Assembly (NCBI GenBank): GCA_963597355.1
Contig: CAVBPR010000002.1
Coordinates: 310,001-374,000, forward strand
Origin: UMGS1766 sp963597355
GTDB lineage: Bacteria; Bacillota; Clostridia; Oscillospirales; Oscillospiraceae
DNA: 64,000 nt
Reading direction: 5' to 3'
This document shows positions 53,001-61,443 of this stretch, piece after piece; position 1 is the stretch's first letter; each line of letters opens with the position of its first letter. Both the position numbers and the translations under genes were made by a program. The notes under the pieces were generated by a model that was given only the letters and a program-made list of their open reading frames with translations, was not told where the DNA came from and searched no databases.

Positions 53001-53456
53001 ATGAAACATAAATATTTACAGGGTTTCGTGGTTATTTTTCTCATAGCACTGCTTTCTGGTTGCGGCAAAACTGTGGCCAAGGATATTACTCAAATAACAT
53101 CAGAATCGTTATCGGCAACAGCCGAACTAAATGACTATAAAGTAGCAGACGATAGTTTCTCTGCTGTTGTTACAATCGATGATGCAACAAGCCTGCGTTA
53201 TTTGGCGGATGATGCTACCACTATTTCTGATTGGAGAACGCAGTTTAATCCCTACCTCATTCTTGCAGATGGTACCCAGTTGAAACTTGCAATCGGAGAT
53301 GCTACTGTAAATCAGAAAGGAAAAGACACAGTTACCATTTCGTTTGAAGTAAGTGCCTATATTCAATCTCAATACCTTGAGAATGCACATGATCTTGAAA
53401 TCCATATAGCTGAATTTGAGGATAATTTTGAGCTTCATTCTTTGCAAGTATCATAA
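53001..53456 (+). CDS. Small lipoprotein, unknown function
   Basis: This 151-residue protein begins with a signal peptide and lipobox (FLIALLSGCGK, Cys about residue 22), so it should be anchored outside the membrane. The mature part has strands with SFSAVVTIDDATSLRY and KGKDTVTISFEVSAYI, suggesting a small immunoglobulin-like or beta-sandwich fold. It lies 28 bases after the secreted protein gene and is probably co-transcribed. The family is not recognised; the PadR/HAAS setting suggests an envelope role. Confidence 0.65.
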   Translation: MKHKYLQGFVVIFLIALLSGCGKTVAKDITQITSESLSATAELNDYKVADDSFSAVVTIDDATSLRYLADDATTISDWRTQFNPYLILADGTQLKLAIGDATVNQKGKDTVTISFEVSAYIQSQYLENAHDLEIHIAEFEDNFELHSLQVS

Positions 53457-53494
53457 TATTGAGTCAGCCAAAGCGTAGCCTTCGATTTGTCGCA

Positions 53495-53528
53495 AAGCCC
53501 GATTGTGCGTTAAGCAACAATCGGGCTT
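53495..53528. repeat. Hairpin repeat, right copy
   Basis: A perfect 12-base-pair stem (53495-53506 with 53517-53528) around the loop GCGTTAAGCA. It mirrors the hairpin at 50558-50593, with paired substitutions in the stem. Bases 53529-53646 hold no supported gene. Confidence 0.7.
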
Positions 53529-53646
53529 CGGTATATCTTAGAGAAAAAGCATTAGAAATGATGGAGATGAATACTGTAACGCCTAGGAGATAAGATGCAA
53601 GTTATATCTGCCTAGAACAGCACGCGGAGAGTGGTGTAGATTTTTC

Positions 53647-53675
53647 TTGCCAAATGATTGAATCTATGATATACA
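53647..53675 (+). promoter_or_regulatory. Promoter of the pheST leader
   Basis: TTGCCA (53647-53652), a 17-base spacer and TATACA (53670-53675), placed to start transcription just ahead of the T-box. Confidence 0.6.
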
Positions 53676-53692
53676 TATAGGGTATAAGTTTG

Positions 53693-53930
53693 CATTGAAC
53701 GGGAATATTTTCGATTATGTCTTCATCAGAGAGCATTTGCCATTGGCTGAAAACAAATGCAGAAGGATGCGAAATAGTTCGCCCGGGAGCAGTTCAGAGG
53801 AAATGCTGAACCGTTTGATGGTCGTTACCCCATCCTAAAGTGCGGTTCGTTTGAATCGAATGCGGGTGGTACCGCGGAAGGCTAACCTTTCGTCCTGTTA
53901 TGGGCGGAGGGTTTTTGTTTTGTTAAGAAC
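53693..53930 (+). promoter_or_regulatory. T-box riboswitch for phenylalanyl-tRNA
   Basis: The leader has the AGAGAGC motif of stem I, a probable specifier codon TTC (Phe) at 53778-53780 just before GCCCGGGAGC, and the conserved T-box GGGTGGTACCGCG (about 53864-53876) whose TGGT can pair with an uncharged tRNA end. A 12-base-pair terminator (53884-53895 with 53902-53913) and a T run follow. Uncharged tRNA-Phe should favour the antiterminator and let pheST be made. Confidence 0.9.
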
Positions 53931-53952
53931 ACCAGAAAAAGGAGTTTTTGAG

Positions 53953-54996
53953 ATGAAGGAAAAACTGGCGCAGATTCGGAAGGAAGCGTTGGATGCAATT
54001 CAGAATGTTGAAAATAGCTCAGCATTGGATGCACTTCGCGTGAAATATTTAGGGAAAAAGGGTGAATTAACTGCAGTTTTAAAGCAAATGGGTTCTCTTT
54101 CTGCAGAAGAACGCCCTGTAATAGGTCAAGTAGCGAATGAGGTGCGCGCCGCACTGACCGATGCGATCTCAGAGCAGAGTAAAAAAATTGAAGAGCTTGC
54201 ACTTGAATTGAAACTGAAGACAGAGGCAATTGATGTTACGATACCTGGCGAATCGCATGCTCTAGGACATAAGCATCCTATTACTTTAATTATGGACGAA
54301 GTAAAAGACATTTTTATTGGTATGGGATTTACTGTTGCTGAGGGACCAGAAATAGAATTAGCAGAGTATAATTTTACTCGTCTGAACACGGAGGAAGGGC
54401 ATCCCGGACGTGAGTGGACGGACACATTCTATATCACGGAAGGCGATACAGATCCGAAAAATGATGCTGTTCTGCTGCGCAGTCAGACCAGCCCTATGCA
54501 AGTGCGTACCATGGAAGCACAAAAACCGCCCATTCGCATCATTGCACCTGGTCGTGTCTATCGTAAGGACGAAGCAGATGCTACGCATTCTCCCATGTTT
54601 CATCAAATTGAGGGCATGGTAGTTGACAAGGGCATTACCATGGCAGATTTGAAGGGTACATTGAATGCAGTAATTAAAAGTTTGTATGGTGAGGAATCTG
54701 TTACCCGGTTCCGCCCACATCATTTCCCCTTTACAGAGCCTTCCTGCGAAGTGGATGTACAGTGTTTTGCATGCCACGGCAAAGGTTGCAGCGTGTGCAA
54801 GGGCGAAGGTTGGATAGAAGTACTGGGTGCAGGCATGATTCATCCGAAAGTTTTGCAGGGTTGTAACATAGATACTGATGTCTACTCGGGCTGGGCATTT
54901 GGCATGGGTGTAGAACGCCTTGCCATGATGCGGTATGGCATCAACAACTTGAAGCTTTGCTTTGAGAACGATGTCCGCTTCCTCGAACAGTTTTAA
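53953..54996 (+). CDS. pheS: Phenylalanine-tRNA ligase alpha subunit
   Basis: This 347-residue catalytic subunit attaches phenylalanine to tRNA-Phe as part of an alpha2-beta2 enzyme. An N-terminal coiled coil (residues 1-85) is followed by the class II core: GHKHPITLIMDEVKDIF, FYITEGD, LRSQTSPMQVR (motif 2 side), PGRVYRKDEADATHSPMFHQIEG, and motif 3 in GWAFGMGVERLAMMRYG. The ATG at 53953 follows AAAAAGGAG; the frame upstream runs through the T-box and is not translated. It is 21 bases before pheT. Confidence 0.97.
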   Translation: MKEKLAQIRKEALDAIQNVENSSALDALRVKYLGKKGELTAVLKQMGSLSAEERPVIGQVANEVRAALTDAISEQSKKIEELALELKLKTEAIDVTIPGESHALGHKHPITLIMDEVKDIFIGMGFTVAEGPEIELAEYNFTRLNTEEGHPGREWTDTFYITEGDTDPKNDAVLLRSQTSPMQVRTMEAQKPPIRIIAPGRVYRKDEADATHSPMFHQIEGMVVDKGITMADLKGTLNAVIKSLYGEESVTRFRPHHFPFTEPSCEVDVQCFACHGKGCSVCKGEGWIEVLGAGMIHPKVLQGCNIDTDVYSGWAFGMGVERLAMMRYGINNLKLCFENDVRFLEQF

Positions 54997-55017
54997 GTAA
55001 AGGAGGATATTATAATA

Positions 55018-57714
55018 ATGATTCTTTCTCGTAATTGGCTAAATGAGTTTGTTCCAAACGTTAGCGTGAGCGATATTGACGACAAGACTTTTTCGGAAGC
55101 AATGACAATTTCTGGCTCTAAGGTGGAAACGTTTGAAGAAATTGGACATGAAGTGAGCAATGTTGTGGTGGGCTGTGTGAAAGAAATGCATCGCCATCCA
55201 AATTCCGACCATATGTGGGTTTGTCAGATTGATATCGGAGATGAAACCGTACAGATCTGTACCGGTGCATGGAATGTGCATGTGGGTGACTTTGTTCCGG
55301 TAGCAAAACATAAATCAACACTGCCGGGTGGGGTTAAAATTACAAAAGGAAAGTTGCGTGGTGAAGTTTCCTGCGGCATGTTGTGTGGCATGTCTGAGTT
55401 GGGATTAGATACGCACGATATTCCTTATGGAGCTATTTCAGCAGCGGCCATTTTGGGCGATTATCACCCCATTGACAAGGATCATCCCAGCATTGCTGCT
55501 GATATTGTCCCTGGAGCAAAGATCTTTGGAAAGGTTGTTGCGGCAAAGGTTGTTGCCGTTAAGACAATCGATTATTCTACATTCTCTGTTTTGCTGGACA
55601 TCGGAGGTGCAGAGGCAAGTATCACCACTTCCTGCCAGAACCTTCATGAAAATGATATGGTTGCATATAACACGGAGTGCGGCGTTGTTTGTACCCTGGC
55701 TGATCTGCACGCAGAGCAAAAGGAATTTCCGAATTGTATCCCGGATGGCATTTTCATTCTGAACGAAGAAAACCTGGTTCCCGGCGCAGATATCAAGCCG
55801 ATTCTTGGTTTAGATGACCATATTGTTGAGTTTGAGATTACGCCCAATCGTCCGGATTGCTTGTCTGTTATTGGTCTGGCACGAGAGGCCTCTGCAACAT
55901 TTCAGCAGCCATTGAACCTCCATACACCTGAAGTAAAAGGATGTGGCGGTAACATTATGGATGATTTGGATGTGGAAATTGAAGACCCGGTTCTTTGTCC
56001 GCGATACACCGCTCGTATGGTAAAGAATGTAAAAATTGCTCCTTCCCCGAAATGGATGCGGGAACGGCTGCGTGCTTCTGGTGTGCGTCCGATCAATAAT
56101 ATTGTTGACATTACAAACTATGTCATGCTGGAATATGGACAGCCGATGCATGCATTTGATTTTAGCTGCGTTGAAGGCGGAAAACTTGTCATACGTACTG
56201 CCAGAGAAGGCGAAGTAATCCAAACTTTGGATGGCAATGACCGTGCGCTGACCACCAGCATGCTGTGCATTTGTGATGAGAGCAAACCAGTCTGCGTAGC
56301 AGGCGTCATGGGAGGAGCCAATTCTGAGATCGTAGGCGATACAGCGGCTGTTATTTTCGAATCCGCTAATTTTAATGGTGTATCCGTTCGTCGCACAGCC
56401 ACTGCACTTGGTATGCGAACGGAAGCATCCGGTCGCTACGAAAAGGGACTTGATCCCATGAATACGTATCTTGGCGTACAGCGTGCATGTGAGTTGGTAG
56501 AATTGTTGGGCGCCGGCGAGGTTGTTGATGGTATTATTGATGTTATTGCGGCTGACAAAAATCCGACCACAGTTTTGCTCGAACCAGACAAAATCAATGC
56601 ATTACTTGGCACGGATATCGCTAAGAGCGAAATGATTTCGATTTTGGAAAGATTAGGGTTCACTTTGGATGGCGATGTGATCGTCGTACCATCTTGGCGT
56701 TCCGATGTCGAACACTACTCCGATATTGCAGAAGAAGTTGCCCGTTTCTATGGTTACAATAATTTGCCAACTACTTTGATGCGAGGAGAAACGACACGTG
56801 GCGGATTGAGTACAAGTCAAAAGGCAGAGAAGTTAGCAACTGCCACTTGCCGTAGCCTTGGATACAGTGAGATTATGACCTATTCATTTATCTCGCCTAC
56901 CTATTATGACAAAGTGCGGATGCCTGTTGATTCACCTAAGCGTGATAGTATTCGCATTTTAAACCCTTTGGGTGAAGATACTTCAATCATGCGTACTACT
57001 GCTGTTCCGTCTATGCTGGAAGTATTGGCGCGCAATGAACACTTTCACAACAAAAAAGCGTATCTCTACGAATTGGCTAAGGTATATGCCAAGCGCACAG
57101 ATTCTGCTATGGCAAATGAAACGCTTGATCTTATTCTCGGCGCTTACGGCGCAGATATGAATTTCTTTAAGATCAAAGGTGCTGTGGAGACGATTTTAAA
57201 AGCATTCCGTATTCAGAAAGTTGCCTATGTTGCTGCCACTGATCGTCCTGCGTTTCACCCTGGTCGATGTGCCGATATTAAGGCTGGCGAGCAAATTATC
57301 GGTACGGTAGGGGAGATTCACCCTCTGGTAGCCAAGAATTATGATGTGACAAATCGCTTGTATGTGGCGCGACTTGACTTTACCGCTCTAACAAAGTTGG
57401 CAAATACAACGATTTCCTACCAGCCGTTGCCCAGATATCCCAGCATGAATCGCGATATTGCCGTTGTTTGTGATATTGCAATTCCGGTGGGTGATCTGAA
57501 ATCCTGCATAGCCAAAAGCGGCATGGGATTGGTGAAGGAGATTGAGTTGTTCGATATCTATACTGGGACACCGATTGCGGATGGAAAAAAGAGCGTTGCG
57601 TTTTCGTTGAAATTACGTGCAGATGACCATACATTGACAGATGCTGAGGCGGATGCTGATGTAACGGCTGTCTTAAATGCGCTTGAAAAAGAGTTGAACG
57701 CTGTATTGCGTTGA
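55018..57714 (+). CDS. pheT: Phenylalanine-tRNA ligase beta subunit
   Basis: This 898-residue partner of PheS has a tRNA-binding EMAP-like domain near residues 45-160, a B3/4 editing domain, a B5 domain, a catalytic-like core and a C-terminal FDX-ACB domain (YPSMNRDIAVVCD; LYTGT-like end). It positions tRNA-Phe and edits mischarged tyrosine. AAAGGAGG precedes the ATG. The length is somewhat above the 800-residue average, mainly in the N-terminal half. It shares the T-box transcript with pheS and ends at a hairpin. Confidence 0.96.
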   Translation: MILSRNWLNEFVPNVSVSDIDDKTFSEAMTISGSKVETFEEIGHEVSNVVVGCVKEMHRHPNSDHMWVCQIDIGDETVQICTGAWNVHVGDFVPVAKHKSTLPGGVKITKGKLRGEVSCGMLCGMSELGLDTHDIPYGAISAAAILGDYHPIDKDHPSIAADIVPGAKIFGKVVAAKVVAVKTIDYSTFSVLLDIGGAEASITTSCQNLHENDMVAYNTECGVVCTLADLHAEQKEFPNCIPDGIFILNEENLVPGADIKPILGLDDHIVEFEITPNRPDCLSVIGLAREASATFQQPLNLHTPEVKGCGGNIMDDLDVEIEDPVLCPRYTARMVKNVKIAPSPKWMRERLRASGVRPINNIVDITNYVMLEYGQPMHAFDFSCVEGGKLVIRTAREGEVIQTLDGNDRALTTSMLCICDESKPVCVAGVMGGANSEIVGDTAAVIFESANFNGVSVRRTATALGMRTEASGRYEKGLDPMNTYLGVQRACELVELLGAGEVVDGIIDVIAADKNPTTVLLEPDKINALLGTDIAKSEMISILERLGFTLDGDVIVVPSWRSDVEHYSDIAEEVARFYGYNNLPTTLMRGETTRGGLSTSQKAEKLATATCRSLGYSEIMTYSFISPTYYDKVRMPVDSPKRDSIRILNPLGEDTSIMRTTAVPSMLEVLARNEHFHNKKAYLYELAKVYAKRTDSAMANETLDLILGAYGADMNFFKIKGAVETILKAFRIQKVAYVAATDRPAFHPGRCADIKAGEQIIGTVGEIHPLVAKNYDVTNRLYVARLDFTALTKLANTTISYQPLPRYPSMNRDIAVVCDIAIPVGDLKSCIAKSGMGLVKEIELFDIYTGTPIADGKKSVAFSLKLRADDHTLTDAEADADVTAVLNALEKELNAVLR

Positions 57715-57734
57715 TTCCTTGCTAAAAATTCTCG

Positions 57735-57770
57735 AAAGGGGTCTGCCGTTTCAACGGCGGCAGATCCTTT
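57735..57770 (+). terminator. Terminator after pheT
   Basis: AAAGGGGTCTGCCG (from 57735) pairs with CGGCAGATCCTTT (to 57770), with a wobble/bulge. A T run follows about 12 bases later, so it is of moderate strength. Confidence 0.65.
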
Positions 57771-57844
57771 CATGTATGCTACTCTTTTTTTAGCATTGTA
57801 TGTATATAATGTTGTACGTTTGTAATTTCAGCAAAAACAAAAAC

Positions 57845-57873
57845 TTGCCAAGCACAGAAAAATCAGATATAAT
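57845..57873 (+). promoter_or_regulatory. Promoter of yajC
   Basis: TTGCCA (57845-57850), a 17-base spacer and TATAAT (57868-57873). Confidence 0.7.
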
Positions 57874-57915
57874 AAACCAAATGTTGCATAAGGCAAAATT
57901 ACGGAGGTAATTATT

Positions 57916-58197
57916 TTGAGCAGTACAATTTCCACAATTATCATGGTTGTAGTTCTGATTGCAATCTTCTACTTCATGCTTATCCGCCCGGAGAACAAGA
58001 AGAAAAAAGAGGCTCAGAATCTGCGGGACTCGCTGTCTGTGGGTGATGAAGTTACTACTATCGGCGGCATTGTAGGTACGGTTTGTCATGTCAAGGAAAA
58101 TTCCGTCGTGATCGAAACCGGTGCAGATCGTGTACGTCTGGAAATGATGAAGTGGGCGATTGCCAATAAGGGCGCGCAGACGGAAGAGACGAAGTAA
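57916..58197 (+). CDS. yajC: Preprotein translocase accessory subunit YajC
   Basis: This 93-residue protein has one N-terminal membrane helix (STIIMVVVLIAIFYFML) and a cytoplasmic domain with IRPENKKKKEAQN, then GDEVTTIGGIVGTVCHVKENSVVIETG. It associates with SecDF/SecYEG in protein export. It starts with TTG at 57916, eight bases after GGAGG; there is no in-frame ATG nearby that keeps the helix. The SCIFF gene follows 156 bases on with its own promoter. Confidence 0.92.
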   Translation: MSSTISTIIMVVVLIAIFYFMLIRPENKKKKEAQNLRDSLSVGDEVTTIGGIVGTVCHVKENSVVIETGADRVRLEMMKWAIANKGAQTEETK

Positions 58198-58295
58198 GAA
58201 TTTGAGCTTTACCGGCAAATTCATATTAGTATCAGGATGCTTTTACTTTAGATTTGCGAATCTAGGCGAAAGAAAACAAGTTGCTGGCATTGCAG

Positions 58296-58324
58296 TTGAA
58301 ATACAATATCTGCTGTGCTATAAT
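58296..58324 (+). promoter_or_regulatory. Promoter of the SCIFF gene
   Basis: TTGAAA (58296-58301), a 17-base spacer and TATAAT (58319-58324), about 30 bases before the TTG start. Confidence 0.75.
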
Positions 58325-58353
58325 AAACCATAAAGATTAAGGAGGGGATTTCC

Positions 58354-58497
58354 TTGAAGCATGTTAAGACTCTGAATGGCGCCACTCTGAAGAATAGTGC
58401 TGCTCATGGCGGTTGTGGTGAGTGTCAGACTTCTTGCCAGTCTGCCTGCAAGACTTCTTGCACAGTGGCAAACCAGAAGTGCGAGCACAACAAGTAA
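58354..58497 (+). CDS. scfA: SCIFF peptide (six-cysteine ranthipeptide precursor)
   Basis: This 47-residue precursor begins with TTG at 58354 after AAGGAGGGG. The leader MKHVKTLNGATLKNSAAHGG is followed by a core with six cysteines (21, 24, 28, 32, 36, 43), the hallmark of SCIFF (six cysteines in forty-five residues). The linked radical SAM enzyme is known to form thioether crosslinks from such cysteines to nearby residues. The peptide is nearly universal in Clostridia and its role (communication or metabolism) is still unclear. The TTG start and small size make it easy to miss. Its maturase follows 90 bases downstream. Confidence 0.93.
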   Translation: MKHVKTLNGATLKNSAAHGGCGECQTSCQSACKTSCTVANQKCEHNK

Positions 58498-58514
58498 TCA
58501 GAAGCTGTTTCATT

Positions 58515-58550
58515 GAAAGGGTGGGCTTGCGCCTGCCCTTTCTGTTGTTT
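58515..58550 (+). other. Hairpin between SCIFF and its maturase
   Basis: A 12-base-pair stem (58515-58526 with 58531-58542, two wobbles), loop TTGC, then TGTTGTTT. It looks like a partial terminator that would let the peptide be made in excess of the enzyme. Confidence 0.65.
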
Positions 58551-58587
58551 AGTCTATATTTATTATGATGGAATGATGGAGGTTCCG

Positions 58588-59949
58588 ATGGTACATACAT
58601 TTGAGGCGCTTGGCTGCTATATTGCAGTTGATGTTAATAGCGGTGCAGTTCACGTATTGGATAAAATGATGTATGATCTGCTTTGCGAGATTGAAGGCCC
58701 GATGGGGGAGAAGTGTCCGGACAACTTGAAGGAACGACTGAAAAGTTATCCGGAAGACGCATTGGATGAATGCTGGGATGAATTGCTGGATCTGCAAAAG
58801 CAAGGTTTGCTCTTTGAAAAGGATGACTATGTGAATCCGGCTATGGCGGTGATTCGAAATGCACCAGTTAAGGCATTGTGTCTAAATGTGTCCCATGACT
58901 GCAATTTGAGATGCAAATACTGCTTTGCATCTACTGGTGATTTTGGTATGGGGCGCAAAACGATGAGTTTTGAAACGGCGAAAAAAGCAATTGATTTTGT
59001 GATCGCCCGTTCTGGAATCCGACGCAATATTGAGGTAGATTTTTTTGGCGGCGAACCATTGATGGCAATGGACACGGTGAAGAAAACAGTAGAATATGCG
59101 CGTTCGATAGAAGATGAAAAAGGGAAACATTTCCGCTTTACTATCACGACAAATGGCATGCTGCTGAATGATGAAAACACAGCATACATCAATGAAGAGA
59201 TGGATAACTGTGTACTGTCGTTAGATGGCCGCCGTGAAGTGAATGATGCCCATCGTCCTACTGCGGGCGGCGTAGGAAGCTATGACGTAATTGTGCCAAA
59301 GTTCAAAAAGTTAGTAGATGGTCGAGGTGATAAAGACTATTATCTGCGAGGAACGTTTACTCGAGACAATCTTGACTTTGCTGACGATGTAATGCACCTG
59401 GCCGAATTAGGACAAAGTGTTTCCGTGGAACCAGCGGTAGGGAAGGTAGATGATCCGTTTGCAGTGAGAGAAGAAGACCTCCCTCAGGTTTGTGCGGAGT
59501 ATGATAAACTTGCATTGGCATTATTGAAAAATCCGGACATCAACTTCTTCCACTTCAATGTAGATTTGGAGCAAGGTCCCTGCGTGATTAAACGCATGCG
59601 CGGATGCGGTGCTGGCTGCGAATATGTTTGCATTACGCCGGACGGGGATATTTATCCGTGTCATCAGTTTGTCGGAAATGAAGACTACAAAATGGGAAAT
59701 GTTTATGACGATACTTTTGACATGGCACTATCGGAAAAGTTCGCTGGTATGAACATCTATACACGAGAAGAATGCGGAGACTGCTGGGCGAAATTCTATT
59801 GCTCAGGTGGATGCAGTGCAGCAAATTATAATGTGAATGGTGATATAACTCGGCCTAGTCATGTTGGCTGCGTTATGGAGCGTAAGAGACTTGAATGTGC
59901 AATTGCCATGCGAGCGATTCGTGCAGGTTTAGCTGAGCAACCGCAGTAA
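58588..59949 (+). CDS. scfB: SCIFF maturase, radical SAM/SPASM thioether synthase
   Basis: This 453-residue enzyme first has a peptide-recognition region (residues 1-90, RRE-like, with LLCEIEG and DALDECWDELLDLQKQGLL), then the radical SAM motif HDCNLRCKYCF (Cys105, 109, 112) and the SPASM domain with CGAGCEYVC, GDIYPCHQF and CGDCWAKFYCSGGC that holds two auxiliary iron-sulfur clusters. It crosslinks cysteines in the SCIFF peptide encoded just upstream. The start at 58588 has GGAGG at 5 bases; ATG 58576 is also possible. No dedicated exporter or protease is next to it. Confidence 0.94.
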   Translation: MVHTFEALGCYIAVDVNSGAVHVLDKMMYDLLCEIEGPMGEKCPDNLKERLKSYPEDALDECWDELLDLQKQGLLFEKDDYVNPAMAVIRNAPVKALCLNVSHDCNLRCKYCFASTGDFGMGRKTMSFETAKKAIDFVIARSGIRRNIEVDFFGGEPLMAMDTVKKTVEYARSIEDEKGKHFRFTITTNGMLLNDENTAYINEEMDNCVLSLDGRREVNDAHRPTAGGVGSYDVIVPKFKKLVDGRGDKDYYLRGTFTRDNLDFADDVMHLAELGQSVSVEPAVGKVDDPFAVREEDLPQVCAEYDKLALALLKNPDINFFHFNVDLEQGPCVIKRMRGCGAGCEYVCITPDGDIYPCHQFVGNEDYKMGNVYDDTFDMALSEKFAGMNIYTREECGDCWAKFYCSGGCSAANYNVNGDITRPSHVGCVMERKRLECAIAMRAIRAGLAEQPQ

Positions 59950-60451
59950 GACGTTGATGCAGCATTTGAGAAATTCTTGATTGTCTCGATCGTGTTGCTC
60001 TGACAATAAGAAAAGGGAAGTACGGCAGTTCACCCCCAAAAGTTAGAGCTCTAAAAATTAAGTGACCGGAAAGGTCTGAGATCTGTTTTGAACGGATCTC
60101 AGACCTTTCATTTTTGTCCAGTAGGTAATTCTTATGTCCAGCCGAAGGACAATCTGAGACTGTGTAGATGCCTAAGTTGTCACCACAGAAATTGAAAATA
60201 TCGGGTTTTGTGCACATTCACAAGTTGACATAATAATTGGTCAGAATAGACAAAAAAGCGTTATTTTAGTTAAATTGCTTGCGAAGAAATAAAAAAGAGT
60301 TTATTATATCTATTACATTCAAATGGTTCCAAATATATGTCACTCACGGTAATTTGGAAATCCAAATCAGCGGTTCAACATATCGCCGTTTGGAGAAAAA
60401 GTCAAAGGAATACATTAAAATATGCTATAGCGTGAGGAAGGAGGTCGTTTT
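59950..60451 (+). other. Intergenic region with terminator
   Basis: The 502 bases hold a strong terminator (15-base-pair stem, 60069-60083 with 60095-60109, then ATTTTTG) that can end the SCIFF-maturase transcript. Past it, TTGACA (60225-60230) with TAGACA (60247-60252) could be a weak promoter toward xerD. A 60-codon frame at 60279-60461 overlaps the xerD start and has no good ribosome site. No RNA family was recognised. Confidence 0.6.
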
Positions 60452-61333
60452 ATGGAGCTGATTGAAGCGTTTAAGACATATCTTACAAATGAAAAGAAGG
60501 CTTCGCAAAATACGATTAGCTCCTATGTACGCGATCTCACGCAGTTTGAACACTATTTGAGCAATGCAGAATTGAACCAAAGCTTAGACAACGTCAGTAC
60601 CGAGACGATTGAAGGCTATGATAGTTGGCTAACGGATAAAGGGAAGTCTGCTGCCACAGTTACCCGTTCACTTGCGTCGTTAAAATGTTTTTTTGGTTGG
60701 ATGACGGCCTCTGGACGTAGAGCAGATAACCCTGCAGTGAATGCAAGAGGATTGAAGGTAGAACGTAAATTGCCTCAAATTTTAACAAGCCAGGAGGTAG
60801 AACTCTTGCTTGCTCAGCCTCAATGTGTTGATCCCAAAGGCTTTCGGGATCACGCAATGCTGGAACTTTTGTATGCAACGGGAATTCGTGTTAGTGAGTT
60901 GATTTCGCTTAATGTTGAACACCTGAATTTGGCGGCTGGATTTATTCGATGCCAATCTCGGGCGAAAGAGAGGGTTATTCCTCTTTATGCAGGTGCTGTT
61001 CGAGCTCTTTCTGACTATATGAGAAACGTTCGCCCCCAACTTGCGGTAGAAGGTGAACGTGCCCTGTTTGTTAATATGAGCGGCGAGCGGATGTCTCGTC
61101 AGGGCTTTTGGAAGATCATAAAGGGATATCAGGAAAAGGCGGGTATCAAGACGGATATAACGCCCCACACACTGCGCCATTCTTTTGCTGCGCATTTGTT
61201 AGCGAATGGAGCAGATCTTCGATCTATTCAGGAAATGCTGGGGCATTCGGATATTTCTTCTACGCAGATCTACACGCAATTGGTCAACCAAAAGCTAAAG
61301 GATGTATATAACAAAGCACACCCGAAGGCTTAA
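60452..61333 (+). CDS. xerD: Tyrosine recombinase XerD-like
   Basis: This 293-residue recombinase has an N-terminal SAM-like core-binding domain (FKTYLTNEKKASQNTISSY) and a C-terminal catalytic domain with all expected residues: Arg in YATGIRVSEL, Lys in CQSRAKERV, HTLRHSFAAH with His and Arg, the late His in LGHSDISSTQ, and Tyr in QIYTQL. XerC/D resolves chromosome dimers at dif. AAGGAGG precedes the ATG. The position before ruvCAB and the normal length favour the housekeeping XerD over a phage integrase, but both share the fold. Confidence 0.9.
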   Translation: MELIEAFKTYLTNEKKASQNTISSYVRDLTQFEHYLSNAELNQSLDNVSTETIEGYDSWLTDKGKSAATVTRSLASLKCFFGWMTASGRRADNPAVNARGLKVERKLPQILTSQEVELLLAQPQCVDPKGFRDHAMLELLYATGIRVSELISLNVEHLNLAAGFIRCQSRAKERVIPLYAGAVRALSDYMRNVRPQLAVEGERALFVNMSGERMSRQGFWKIIKGYQEKAGIKTDITPHTLRHSFAAHLLANGADLRSIQEMLGHSDISSTQIYTQLVNQKLKDVYNKAHPKA

Positions 61334-61335
61334 AT

Positions 61336-61370
61336 AAGGCGGCGTCTAGAAAATAGGCGTCGCCTTTTCA
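61336..61370 (+). terminator. Terminator after xerD
   Basis: AAGGCGGCGTCT (61336-61347) pairs with AGGCGTCGCCTT (61355-61366), one G-U, followed by TTCA. Confidence 0.75.
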
Positions 61371-61377
61371 GATTTGA

Positions 61378-61406
61378 TTGCTATTATAGAACAAATGTGC
61401 TATAAT
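61378..61406 (+). promoter_or_regulatory. Promoter of ruvCAB with an SOS-box-like site
   Basis: TTGCTA (61378-61383), a 17-base spacer and TATAAT (61401-61406). Inside the spacer, GAACAAATGTGC (61389-61400) differs by one base in the right half from the LexA/DinR pattern GAAC-N4-GTTC, fitting damage-induced control of these genes. Confidence 0.6.
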
Positions 61407-61443
61407 AACAAAAAAATTGTAATTCGCATGGAGGTGGGTGTGT

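Noticed and set aside
60279..60461. 60-codon frame before xerD
   Set aside because: It overlaps the xerD start and ribosome site and has no clear start signal of its own.
60452..61333. Phage or element integrase
   Set aside because: Length, motifs and the position beside ruvCAB fit the housekeeping XerD better, and no attachment-site repeats were seen nearby.
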